A stretch of DNA of 64,000 bases. It comes from Dendrophyllia cribrosa. Lineage: Eukaryota > Cnidaria > Anthozoa > Scleractinia > Dendrophylliidae. Below the pieces are notes generated by a model. The model was given only the letters and a program-made list of their open reading frames with translations. It searched no databases and was not told where the DNA came from. The position numbers were made by a program, and so were the translations under genes. The stretch covers positions 22,846,023 to 22,910,022 of the forward strand of contig JAJLRJ010000006.1 of NCBI GenBank assembly GCA_024195265.1. Reading direction: 5' to 3'. The first letter of the stretch is position 1. Each line of letters begins with the position of its first letter. Below, piece by piece: positions 44,971-57,300 of the stretch.

Positions 44971-46205
44971 TTAAAATGGTGGCAACACCACCGGTATTGG
45001 CGGCCACCCTAGTTGCCTCTCATTACGCTCGGCTCTCGTTCGTATGGAAATTTCCCTTAAAGTGATTTGTGTGTCAACACCGCTCAGCCGGCTGCAAACA
45101 CAACTACTGACAGCTAATGTTTCAGCTGTCAGGAACATGTTGAATTCTACTGGTAGATTTCAATTTGCTTTATTTGTAGCTTTGCATTAGTTTCAAATCT
45201 GATATATTTGTGGGCCGAACTTTATATATTGTTGTTTAAAAAATCGCAATTCGACTCACGATTGAAATTTTGTATGGAATAAATAATTGCAAAACCACAA
45301 GTTTATCCGAAGACCAAACAACGATATCTTGAAAAAGATTAAATTGGAAGGTCTAATCTTTTTCTTTGCCTTGTTGAAAGTGTGAATGTGAATGAATAAT
45401 ATTAAAATTAATGTTGGTTTGGATTAAGCCTGTTACATCGGTACACGATCGACTAACACAACTGATTACAATTTTAGACACAGAGTGAATTAGTGGTTAG
45501 TACATCGAGTATGCAGCACATTTGTTAGTATGTTCTGCAAATGTTAAAAAATTTAGCTTCATTTTGTCAATAATTTTGTCACATAACTGCATGAATTCTG
45601 CGACTGTGGCTTACTGATCAACTACCGTATTCCTCTTCATAAGTAAACAGTTAAAAAAATATTCTCGAAATTCTCAAAGATCAAAACCATTAAATAAGAC
45701 TATTACTTTTCTTTGTTTGCCTTTTATTTGTTCAGTTAACACGTTTATCCTGATAAAATAAGAGATATCGCAAACTTAGACTCCTAGCAGTCCTCTCTGA
45801 ATAGTCAAGCGGGCGAGCAAATACGCGATCGGCGATACCGAGCGACGAGTGAGCGAAAGTAATGCGAGCAGAGGGGGCGCTGGGGAAGAGGCGCCTCTCC
45901 CCCAGTTTCCCCTCGGCTCGTTCGCTCGCTCCAGTCTCGCCGAGCTTGTTTTCGTGATCAGCTCGCCCGCTCGATTGACTGAAAAGGGACAGCTAGCAGT
46001 ATATCGCAAACCAGTAACTCTGCACTACATCATTAGGGATTAGGTTTTGATTGTTAGGAAGCTGTCTAAATGATACGTATAAAATGCAATGTTTTACAGA
46101 CGAGTGTGTGTGTTTTGTTTTTTACTTTCTTTGTATTTCTGGAAATGAAAGTCCCAGGCCTGTCTACGCTAAATATTGTCAGCAAGTGGTTGAGAAAGAG
46201 CAAGA
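44971..46205. other. Spacer upstream of GCP-2
   Basis: This holds the presumed GCP-2 promoter; I could not pick out a TATA box with confidence. The MITE at 45782-46003 is the only clear element. Confidence 0.45.
45782..46003. mobile_element. GC-rich MITE with ctagcagtcc / ggacagctagcag ends
   Basis: The left segment ctagcagtcc...caagcgggcgagc is mirrored by gctcgcccgctcg...ggacagctagcag on the right. The interior is a strong foldback of gcgagcga-type words. Confidence 0.7.
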
Positions 46206-46208
46206 ATA

Positions 46209-47145
46209 TTACATCGCTGTGTGCATAGAGAAAGTTTAAGAGCGATCTTGAGGAGCCTCGGTATACCAGACAAGACTATCACACTTGTACAACTGTTCTA
46301 CAAAAACTACAAATACAGTGTTAGGCACAATGACAGACTATCCAAGTGGTTTAATGTGGTCTGTGGAGTACGACAGGGATGTGATGCCAGGTCATTCGGA
46401 CAGAAAGGGGGCAGCGTGGGATAAAGTGGGGATTGACAGAACGACTCGAAGATCTTTACTTTGCTGATGACATTGTGCTCATTCTGTCTCATACATAGAG
46501 AATGGGTCTGAAACGAAACACTAGACAGACCAATGTGCTTGCCTTAAACAATCGCAATGATACTCCTATGCAGATTCAAAGGATCGATATTGAAAAGGTG
46601 GAGCACTTTGCATATTTAGGATCAGTTATGGATGAGAAAAGTGGGCTGGCAGATAAGACAATAAGTGTCAAGACTCCGTAAAGTTAGGGCGGGTTCATGT
46701 TAACACCAGTATTTTCTTTTAATGTACAACATAAAGACGAAATAAGAAAGAGAACAGGATGCTAAAAACATTTCAGAGCAGGTGTCTAAGAAGAATTCTA
46801 GGGTTAAATGACCAAACCTCATCTCAAATGACGAACTATACAGAAGGACCGCAGTTTTACCAGTCAGTATACTGAAGTAAAAGAAGAGAACACGGAGATG
46901 GATTGGGCATGATTTGAAGATACAACCCAAAGAAGACCCCAGAAATGGCTTCCAGCTGGTAGAGGAGCTGGAGAGGTGCGAGAATACCTGAAGAACAACC
47001 TGGCCGGATGGCGTAGAATGGCCGAAAAGGAAAGTGGAAATGAAGACCTGGGTTGGAAGCCAAGAGTTCAGTGAGAGGAAGCCTTTGCAGTGGTTGCCAA
47101 TCGAATGGAGTGGAATAGAATCGCTGAAACCCTATGTGCCAGGTG

Positions 47146-47176
<31 letters not shown>

Positions 47177-47200
47177 AATGACGATGATGATGATGATGTG
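46209..47200 (+). pseudogene. Decayed LINE reverse transcriptase with (GAT)n tail
   Basis: Broken frames on the plus strand give ILRSLGIPDKTITLVQLFY, VCGVRQGC, LYFADDIVLILSHT (the F-A-D-D catalytic box) and EHFAYLGSVMDEKSGLADK in the correct order. Further decayed C-terminal sequence (R-W-R-W-I-G-H type) follows. The element ends in a GAT microsatellite at 47145-47197, a common 3' tail of such elements. Several frameshifts and stops show it is dead. Confidence 0.8.
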
Positions 47201-47639
47201 ACTGCTAAGAACTTGAACTTTTATTTATGAAGGTAAGCAAATATGTGTCCGATAAGACATAACGTATAATCTGGTATAACACTGGTTTATTCCTGGTTGA
47301 TCAAGGATCTGATTAAATTGGTGGCAGACCAGACGAAAATATAATACAAACCATTTGCGCATTCCCAGTGTTCCTCGGATGCAACGCAAACGCCGTGAAA
47401 CAAAAGATTCGAAAGATAATAAACAATACACACCACAGTAGTTAACCAACAATAGTTTCACACTCCGGAAGAACGTTCGACATTTGTTGTACACACCACG
47501 TACAATTGTTTGATTCCTTACTTTTTCATCACAAACATTTAACAGAAATAGTTGGTTTTGTTGAAACTATTTATCTGCCTAAACTCAAGTAAAACTTGTG
47601 ACTAAGTACCAATCATTTTATAATTTCTTTTAACATCTT

Positions 47640-47950
47640 TCGCCTCTCCTGCTATTACGATCCTATGTGCTAATAAAAAATTAAATACACAACCCGCATA
47701 AAATTAATACCAAAATTTTGTGGTTTGACACGTAAACATTAGTAAACGCACACTTTCAGGAATGAAAATATAGTTCCACGAAAATGACATTCCGGCTCTG
47801 AAATATTATAAAAGCAACATTGTACATCAATCAAAAGAAAGAAATTCGCCGACTGATAGTTGACTGATAAATAAGTAGCTGCAAGAATTTGTAAACGGCG
47901 CCTGCTTCGCGCAAATTTAATTAATAAATATTTTAATGTGTTTTATTGTT
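47640..47950 (+). repeat. TATA-bearing repeat, copy 1
   Basis: It is homologous to 50520-50780: both contain attataaaagcaac/gctataaaaacaaa, then acatcaatcaaaaga, ccgactgatagttga, ataaataagtagctgca and aacggcgcctg. The TATA box plus AATAAA in order suggests a solo LTR, but boundaries are not clear. Confidence 0.6.
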
Positions 47951-50519
47951 GTAGTCTGCACCTAATTCACAAAAATTTAAACAGAAATAGTTTCGTACTG
48001 AAGAAACTAATTGTCTACTAAACTCAAATAAAACTACTGTCAGTAGCACTCATTACTCATGCGCGTAGCGGCATGAGTTATAAAATGGGCTTCGTTTTTC
48101 TTTTTATTATTTTTATTTTTTGTGTCACGATTTTGCATGCAAATTTATTCACGCATATTTTAAATTGTACATTTCCGGTTCACAGCTTTGCTTTTTACAC
48201 TTCCGGTTTAGTGACTTCCGGCCACTCTCACTTCCGGCAAAACATCGTTACTGAAGTGTCACGACAGCGTCTCCTACAACCCTACTCACATCAGTAATGT
48301 TCACGTCAGGTATATAGTATTCTCATAACAATGACTGGCTTCATTGTGGTACAGCCTTCATTTATAAAACATTCAATAGTAACGTGGTTTGCAGGTACGA
48401 TGACTGAATTCTCCATGTCGGACGTCTTCTTATCTTGTTTAAATTATTAAAATATAAATTGCTTCTTTTCTTATGGTACATTGAAGTATAAAACAAATGT
48501 TTGATACGCATGCGCATGACAAACATTTTCCGTCATTTGGTCTTATTGGTGTATAAGTCAGTCCTGTATTTCTTCCACAGTGGTGAACGTTGCTTTTATA
48601 CACAGCATACAACTTGAGGCCGAATTTGTCGCGATTCTGAAAAAACTAAGAGCTATTTTTAATCAGAGTTCTTCCGAGGCAAAAATGTCAAACATCGATC
48701 TCTCGCACTCGCAATTTATTTCCCGTTTTACTGCCGATTCTTTGCAATGTCTGTATCGGAGCAGTCCTCGCTGCCTGTGGTGAGTAATTTCAAGACTTTT
48801 TTCAAGAAAGAACAATAGAAACACACGGCAAAACAGCGTCGTTACTTCAACCCATCAGATTTAATAAAACATCTGGACTTTGGGACTGGACTTCTGTGGA
48901 TTATGGACTAGGGAATGCGTGTCATATTAATGTAGATTTTTACTGACTTTATTGCTTTTTGTGGTTACTAGGTTACTAGTAACCACTATGCTGTCACCTG
49001 TGTAAGTAAGTCCGACTTTCCGAAGCGCGAAGTTGTGCCAAGTTCACCTGATTGCTGTACGATAAGACAGTTCTGATAGCTTCGGATTAGACGACTCGAT
49101 TGTCAAGGCAGTTCTGTTTGTACGTGCGCGCTTTGGATTCGTGGAAAAGGTAAACGGAGCTTTCTCGTTATTTTTACTGCTTTACCAAGCACAGCTTTCA
49201 CCAAATGTGGCCAAGTATTGTTTTCAAATATTATTTTAGGTATTTTCGTGGTTTGGGAAAAGGTTTTAGTGAAAAATCGAGCTGTGAATCGAAGTGTTTG
49301 TTAGCAGACCATGAGCTATCCGAACTCATGATTCAAACGCCGCCAGCATTTCATTTCTGTACCTTTGACCATTCAGAACTGTTTTTTTTATTAGCGAAAG
49401 CATTATTATACGAATCATTTTTCCGGATAAGATTGGCATTCTATTACACAGGAAAAGTCGGCGATTTTAGAAAGTATAATAAAAATAGGTTGCTGAATTG
49501 AATTATTTTGTGATGTTTATTATATGCCGGTTCCTCGCAATAATTAGGATACAATATATCGCCAAGACTTCCAGAAGCAGAAAATCACTGAATTCTGAAA
49601 AGTGTTTGACTCTTTTAATCAAAGGAAAGACATTTTCATTCAAGGAAATATGAGTTTCATTCAAAAGTTTTGACCTTTTATAGAAAATATATTTTAGATT
49701 CAGTGATTATAAAAACAGCTTGATATCAAATTACATTTGACATAAAATTTGCACAAAGCAAAATTGTGTATTTGCGACAACACTTTGAAGAAACTGTGAA
49801 GCTTGGAAAAACTTATTACAGATGGCAAAATCAAAGCATTTTTTTAAAGAACCAGCTTTAAGTTATGGAAACATTTCATTTCGATTTGGTCTTAAAATCA
49901 CGGAAAGATTTTAGTGAATGCGTCACGCAACGTTTATTTACAAAATGTTTGACCAATTCATAGCAATTCTCACCAAAGATTTGAAATCTTTAAAAAAATC
50001 CCGGATCTCCTGAATGCGATTTCCTGTGTATTTAGGGCCTACAAAAAGTTAATGGCAATCCGGGCAGGAGGGGGTATCTGGGTTAAAAATCAAGGTGCGA
50101 GGGTTGGTCGGCCTGGCCGGGAAATCCGGGCGGGGGAGGGGTAAAAAAATATTGCATCCGTCGGGGGGGGGGGGGGGGGGGGGATTTTTTCTGGAATAAC
50201 CCATTTTACCCTGGTTGCATGCGATTAAGTAACACAGGAAAACTAAATCTTTATATTGATTATCAAATTTCTTTTTACAGCATGTCATCTACTGCCTATT
50301 TTTTTAAGTAGTCTTTTCAAATGTAACAGAAATAATTCACAGCTTGGAAAGTTTAATATAGATGAGTGTGGATTTGATCGAAATCAATAAATTAAATATT
50401 AAAAGCGAGCACAGAAAAATTGGTAACTTTAATCGCCCGTCTTAGAGTCTCTTGCGCATGAGTATAGGCTAAGTGTAGCCTCTTGTTTAATTTATTTTTC
50501 TCTTAAGTACTTTTGCTTT
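47951..50519. other. Intergenic stretch, no gene supported
   Basis: Short frames only. A run of 21 G occurs at 50163-50183. Confidence 0.45.
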
Positions 50520-50780
50520 TTACTTGTAAGATCCTAGGTAATGAAAAATTAATCGTGCAACCCGCAAAACATTTTTAATAAAACTGTTTTTTAAGAATAA
50601 AAATAACGTGCCAAGAAAATAACGTCCTTTCTGAAAAGCTATAAAAACAAAACACATCAATCAAAAGATGGAACTTCTCCGACTGATAGTTGAATAAATA
50701 AGTAGCTGCAGGAATTGATACTGAACGGCGCCTGTTTCGCAAATATATTCCACCTTTATAATTAATGTAGTCTGAACTGA
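50520..50780 (+). repeat. TATA-bearing repeat, copy 2
   Basis: See copy 1 at 47640. The two are in direct orientation, 2.9 kb apart. Confidence 0.6.
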
Positions 50781-51178
50781 ACTAATTCGAATACTTGCTG
50801 TTACGTTACCGAGGAAAAAACCTCAGCTTAAACGTTTCAGTGTCGTGCTGTGTTTTCTATTTCTTTTTCCATTTCCTAGAATCAATTTCCTGTATTAAAA
50901 TCTAGCTGTCACGTAACTGCACGCGAACAAACTAAGGTTTTACGGAATTCCAACAAAGTGTAGAAGACAAAGTAATCCTCAGGAAATAGAGAAACACACC
51001 GTTTCATTTTAAATTGTATAGTAAAAGGCTCGTTTCAACGGGCAACATTTGTTCAAAAACCGTTCAACATTTGTAGAGCGAATGATGACTATTGAAAACG
51101 TTGACTATTGTGTGGAAGTCACAGAGGACTTTGCGCTTAATGGGAATCATGGGTAAATCAGGGCAAACATGCCACCAA

Positions 51179-51563
51179 ACACAGTGTTTGTATGGGAATC
51201 TAGTGTCAGATAACTTCGGTAAAATATATATTGTCATTATCTGTGAGTTGAAAAGTTACGATTCTAGAGAGAGGCCTTTATTCATCAAATTTGAGGAATG
51301 TAGTCGTGTTAGAAAGCGTGCAATTATTCTTTTCGTTTTCCATACATTTGTCATTGATAAAGGCCGACGGAAAAAATTATTACAGACAAATGTATGAAAA
51401 ACATAAAAGAATAATTGCACGCTTTACTGAAACACAGCTACATTCCACAAATTTTATGAGTAAGGTCTTCCTCCCAGTATCGTGAGTTTTCAATTCACAA
51501 ATATTAGAAAATTTAAATTTCACTGAAATTGTTTGACACTGGATTCCCATACAAACACTGTAC
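51179..51563. mobile_element. Foldback element with ~180-bp inverted arms
   Basis: The left arm (acagtgtttgtatgggaatc ... gtgcaattattcttttcg) and right arm (taaaagaataattgcacgct ... attcccatacaaacactgt) are diverged reverse complements over nearly their full length, with a few bases between them. The ends lie near 51179 and 51563. Confidence 0.75.
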
Positions 51564-52097
51564 GGGCGGCGCCTTTCATCGTATAATAAGATCATATAAA
51601 TGTTGGATTTCACCGCCTTTCCACATCGATCCTTTTTCGTTTTGCTGTTTTTACTTAGACGATCTCCGGCGCCTCCATTTTGAACAGTTGATCGATGTTT
51701 CGATTGAGGCCTGGGTACTTAAATATGATTGCTCGTTGACATACAACGTTGTTGTTCAGCCGACTAAACGCTCCAACATTGCTTTAACAATGAAAGTACT
51801 CTGTTAGCCAAAATTAAATGATTGATCGAAAAAAAACAACCGGATATCCATCCAACAAAAAATGTGGGTTAAAAATTATCTAACATGGGATGCTAAACGT
51901 TCAAACATTGTTAAACAAACAAAATGTTGTATATTAACAATGCCAGAACGTTTAGCCGGGGCTTAAAGATGGGTATGTATTTTCACGTGTTACTCGATTT
52001 AATCAGTGCTTCTTGTGAGTTGGACATTTCTTTTGTTCCTTTTGTAGCACCCTTTAGGTGCATGTGCTCTTTTTATGTTTCCATTGGTGCAGATCTG

Positions 52098-52106
52098 TAT
52101 AAATAG
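52098..52106 (+). promoter_or_regulatory. TATA box before a short open frame
   Basis: TATAAATAG lies 74 bp upstream of the last base before an ATG at 52180, a spacing that would suit a promoter and a short 5' leader rich in tctctc. Confidence 0.35.
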
Positions 52107-52179
52107 AGTACTTTCGGTTCATCATGTCTCTCTCTCGCGCAAAACTCATCTTGTCGAGTCTTCAGCTTTGGTTCTCGTT

Positions 52180-52374
52180 ATGTCCGATTCGGAAATGAAA
52201 ACGGATCAACTACCCTTATATAGTGAAAACGGAATGGCTACACGCGATCAACATACTAAAGTTTCTCTGGGCCTTGCTTCTCTCTTGCTCTATTACGGCA
52301 GCTGCGCCAGTTATGTCTTAACTTGCCTGAGAGGTTTTTTGTTTGTTGAAGTCTTATTTAAACTCGCAAAGTGA
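52180..52374 (+). CDS. Possible first exon or small membrane-associated protein, 64 residues
   Basis: The frame reads MSDSEMKTDQLPLYSENGM, an acidic hydrophilic start, followed by a hydrophobic stretch (LGLASLLLYYGSC...). This resembles the N-terminus of a multi-pass membrane protein. It follows a TATA box but no further exon was found downstream, where only a foldback element and the oppositely oriented GCP-1 lie. It may be a truncated duplicate of a gene. I do not recognise it. Confidence 0.3.
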   Translation: MSDSEMKTDQLPLYSENGMATRDQHTKVSLGLASLLLYYGSCASYVLTCLRGFLFVEVLFKLAK

Positions 52375-52442
52375 AACTAATGAAAAGTGATCGAAGTGAA
52401 GAACAAGATTGACAATAGACCATTTTACAGATTTGTGCTAAG

Positions 52443-52625
52443 TACCCTGGCCTTTGAGTGAAAGTGAGGCTGAGGTTGACTTTGTTTCGATACAAACCTT
52501 CCTGCTTTTCATATGTAAATCATGTTAGTTAGCATAAGAACAACATGATTTACATATGAAAAGAAGGAAGGTTTCCATCAAAACAAGGTCAACTCCAGCC
52601 TCATTTCTACACAAAGGGCAGGTTA
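52443..52625. mobile_element. Foldback MITE with ~84-bp inverted arms
   Basis: The left arm 52443-52526 (ctttgagtgaaagtgaggct...catatgtaaatcatgtt) is mirrored by 52541-52625 (aacatgatttacatatgaaa...). The loop is about 14 bp. Confidence 0.8.
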
Positions 52626-53400
52626 CTAAGTAGACAACTGTTAGTTGGTCTGTTGTTTACTTTGTAATTTCTCTTAGGATTCTGCCTTAAGAATCCACCT
52701 GTATCTTGTTGTTAGTTGATATCTTTCTTCACAGGGAGAGTTTGAAGCGAAAATTATTTACGTTCGTTTCAACATAGTGAGTTAGAACGTAATTCCCGTT
52801 TTCTTCTTGTTTATCTGCGATGGAGTTTAATGAACCAGGCCTGAAATTCGTGTCTCGATCTGGAACGACTCATCTTGTGCTATGGACTTGTAGGTTTTTT
52901 TATTTATGAAGGAATGTGAAAACTGAAAACCAGTTGGATTGCACAGCAAGAGTCATGAAGTGTGAAGAGGATGCATCTTTATTGTTTGATTGACCAAGAG
53001 GCTTTGTCTTGGAAAAACTAAATTTGTTACTTCGTATGCTTGCAACTAACGCAAGAAGATCATGCAATATCACCTTTCACAAAAGAAGTTACATTGAGTA
53101 CACTTGAAATACGCTATCTTAAATAATAGAAATTAAATTGTAAAAATTTAGATTATCATTAGTGCAAAAATTGAAAACAATGCTAACCAATTACAATTAT
53201 TGAGAGTGGTCTTATATTCTAAATAAATATAAATAAAATGTGATTCGTAAAAACTTCCTAAAACTTTCCTTCAATACAATGGAATTATTAAAACTGTACT
53301 TGGTTGTTCCTAATTCCACAAAGCTACTCTAAACATGTTTTATGTGTTTAGTATATGTGAAACGTCTTCAACCAGACATGATGGCGTCTTTTTCCAGCTT

Positions 53401-54282
53401 CTACAAAGACTCCAGAAGGATGACATTAGTGGCAGACTGGATATAAAACATTGCAACCGACAGTTGCTTCTTGACTAGTTCCCAGTCTGTTTTGTTCAAG
53501 TGCAGCACCGAGTACAAAGCATCAACCAAGCCAGGGAAACTACTGCCCGCGTACGCGTTATGGGCACTGGGGGCGAATACCACGTGACTAAAAAGAAAAA
53601 GATAGAAAGGATAACAATTTTGTCACAGGAATTACATAAGGTAACAACTCGATGTATGAAATCAAAAGAGATTTGTCTCCTCACCACATGCTACAGAAAC
53701 GATGTTTTCTCTGGCCCAAGACATTTTCAAAGTTATTTTAAAGGAAGTTGGAACAGACGGAACCAAATTTGTAAAGAAAACGGTTTAGATGTGTTACGTT
53801 GGACTGTTCAATGGAAAAATCATTTCCGACGCATAAAAATATTACTGTTGAAATTATGATCTGCCTAAACAAACAAACGAATTTTTTTTTATAAACTTGT
53901 AAAGACGTTACCGCATGTAAGGCCTTCCCGGTAATCCTTGAGGGTTGATAAAGGCTCTTTCCAGCTGCATCAAGCGATCATTGGCAATTCGCAGGGCCAG
54001 TGGACTGGTAAAAAAAAAATAAAATTATGGTCGATATAAATCAGGTGATCAGTTCAAATAGTTATGACATAGTCCTATTTTGCTGTTATTATCATATTAT
54101 TATACTTACTTATTTTGATCTACTTCGTTCAGTGAAGCTTGAAAAGAAGAGGCAGCTTTGGAAAAGTTATTTACGGCAGACATAAAGTGATCTGTTGAAA
54201 GAATAAAAATGTTATTGGTGTCGAAGCCAAGAAGGACGTAAACCGAGCTGTGGATTGCTGTATGTTAAGGTCCGAGGGAGTG

Positions 54283-54313
<31 letters not shown>

Positions 54314-57300
54314 TAGACCAAGTGTAACATGATCTTTAACCGAATAATACACATTTCACCATGCATGTACATTTGTTAAACCAAAAATTGTGAAACTGTG
54401 TAGTGCATTGATAAAATGCTCGATGTTTTATCTGCCGTTCAACATGTTGATTGAGAAAGATCAAACGTTCATCATGACACGAGCGTAGGACAAAAAAAAA
54501 AACACAATCCCCGACAGGCTACTGGGTTAATGTAGGACACGCGTCCTGCATACTGAAAGGATAATCAATGTCAAAAACATCGTGTGAGGTGATAAATAAC
54601 ACCAAATATGTTGATTGTTGCTGAACGGCTATGGCTTAACAACGTGCCATAATGACCTATTGCAACAGCCATGGCGGCATTTTTTGATCGTCAAATGTTA
54701 AAGCAAGTGTCATTGGCTGTAGTCCTGAAATGACGTTATATTGGACTTTTTTCAATCGAAAGAAAGACCACTAATAACTCACCGAGGGTAATGTTCTGCT
54801 GTGTCAGTATCTTCCCATACTCAGTCTTAAAGCGATTGGCATAAAAAGTGAGCCTTTCAGCATACCGTGAGGTGTTGAATGGCAACAGTGCCTGGTCAGC
54901 CAGAATCAGACCGATCTGCATCCACAGTTGAGTAAGAGTGCGGTGATATTCAAACTCACGATCAACAAAGTTCTTCATCCAGTGAAATGAGTCATGCACA
55001 GAGTGATACACTGGGTAGCTCGACACCTTGAACTTGTTCTGTTGACAAACAACATATTAATTTTAACTTTCATAAGATTCCATAAAATTACTTTTTCTCA
55101 CGAAAATGTGAGCGTGATCTTTAGGCGTGCTCACTCAAACGAGAGATTTTATCAGTGGAAGAAGACAAAAGTAAATATATCAGTTTTATTTGCCGTTGAA
55201 CGCTTTGTTTATAAACGATGGCCATTATTTGTGTAAAACGTGAACTCCATGAGTGTCAAAGGTTTTCCTGTTTGAAGAAATTATTTCTTTTCCAATCACT
55301 ATAATTGTTTTACAGTCAACAGACTAGCTAACAAACTTACAATCTGACTCAATCCGTAGACCCATACATCCGTCCGTCCATCTAGCCGGTCAGCAAGTCA
55401 GTCAGTCAGTTAGTCAGTCAGTCAGGTCCGCCAGTCAGTCAGCCAGTCAGTCAGTAAGCCATCCATCCTGCAGTCAGCCAGTCAGCCAGTCCGCCAGCCC
55501 ACCAGCCAGCCATCTAATCAGTCACATGGATAAATTTGATCGATGTTTCGTTACCAGCTAGTCAGTCAGTTAGTCAGTCAGTCAGTCAGTCAGTCAGACA
55601 GTGAGCCAGTCAGTAAGTCAGTCGGTTAGCCAGTCAGCCCACCAGCCAGCTATCTCAGTCACATGGGTAAAGTTGATCAATATTTAGTTACTAACGAAAG
55701 TGTAGTGCTATATCGGTGGGGAACTTAAGTCAAACAATAACATTCAGTTTTATCAACTGAGTTGATAAGGTACGGCTCGCCGCGGCCGTTAAAAAATTAA
55801 AAAGCTGGCGTCTCGGGCGCTTGTGTTTTGTCAGCGCGAAACATCAGCTTATAAATTCTTACCCTGTCATAAGTATATCTGAAGAATATTGTTGGTACTC
55901 CAAGTCGGAAGTAAGTACAGCTGTGGTCACTTCCAGACCCAACTTTCTGCACCCTGCAGACAGAGAATTAATTAATAGACTGAAACTGATAAACACTTCT
56001 GTAAGAGTTTTAGACGATATATTACTCACAAAGGTAAGTTGGCGTTTTCTTCATCAGGAAACTTAGTCTTCCAGTCCTCGTATAATGTGTCTTTAGATGA
56101 CTCAGATGCTGGCGGTTTTATCTGTGGATAAAGAACAAAGGTTTTAACAGCGAGTACGTCTTACACAGGCCGAACAATTGTAATTGATTTATATCGATTG
56201 CTAATAGAAAGGAGCAAAGTTTGCTAGCCAGTTATTATTTCACTCACCATTTTAGTTGCCTCCATAAACGCGAAGTCCAACAGTGGACTTGACTGAGCCT
56301 TTATGCTGTAATTTCCTGAAGAAATTAGATGATTAGAATTTGCACTGGTAGAAATAAACGGAGCATTATCAAAAACTTGGTTTCTTTCATGGGGCGTTAA
56401 TTCAAGAGAGGCATTGTTTGGGGCATTTATACGAAAGAAGGCGTTGATTCAACGAAACCAATTCAAACAAGGTAGTTAAACTCGGCAACAACACATCTTG
56501 TTTCCTTAGATAAAGCGAACTACGAAGTCATCAATGTTTATCAGACAGGTTCCCAGACCCACCCCTTTGACGCTTGGGTGTGGAGGGGTTCGTACCGCAC
56601 ATGATAATTTAGTCCCCGCATTTGAGGGAAAACTAATTACCCAGAACCGGAAGTTTGCCAATAAAACAAAAAAAACGGCGTCCAAAGATAAACTGGGATA
56701 ATAATGACTTTAAATCAATGGCTGATAATTTTGTCAAGGCATAGAACATAAAACAATCCGCTTTGGCACTTGAGATCTCTGTACAAGAATAGAAACATTA
56801 TTGGTTTCTCTACAATGCTGCAAAAGAAGGAAGGCAGCCTGTCGCCAGACACCGCATAAATACCTTTTTATTTAAACAACGGATCATACATTTCTATGGT
56901 TTATCGTCTCAATAAACCACGCGATATGTTGGAAGAGCATAAACATATTGTCAGTCAAAAGCCGAAGGAAAGTGATTTACAAGCTTTTCGAGTGTTATTC
57001 CAACTTCCCAAGTGGTTTATTGCATAGATAAACCATGTTTATCTATGCAATAAACAAAATGTGTGTATATAATAACTACATTTTCCATGTGGTTTACTGG
57101 TTTAATAATCAATAGCTATATACATTCTCGTTCCCAGACGTTCATCACCTAGTTTTGATTTGAGGCTCAATAGCTCAATAGCAAGACTGCCCTCATATCA
57201 CATGTTTATAACGCAGTCGATTATAAGCTAAAATACTTCTCAAAATGATCACTTTTCAGTGATCTGCCATCTGTGACTATTCTTATCTCGTGAATACGTG

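Noticed and set aside
55378..55690. Regularly spaced CAGT-type repeats that might suggest a CRISPR array
   Set aside because: There are no constant-length unique spacers and the context is a eukaryotic intron; it is a microsatellite.
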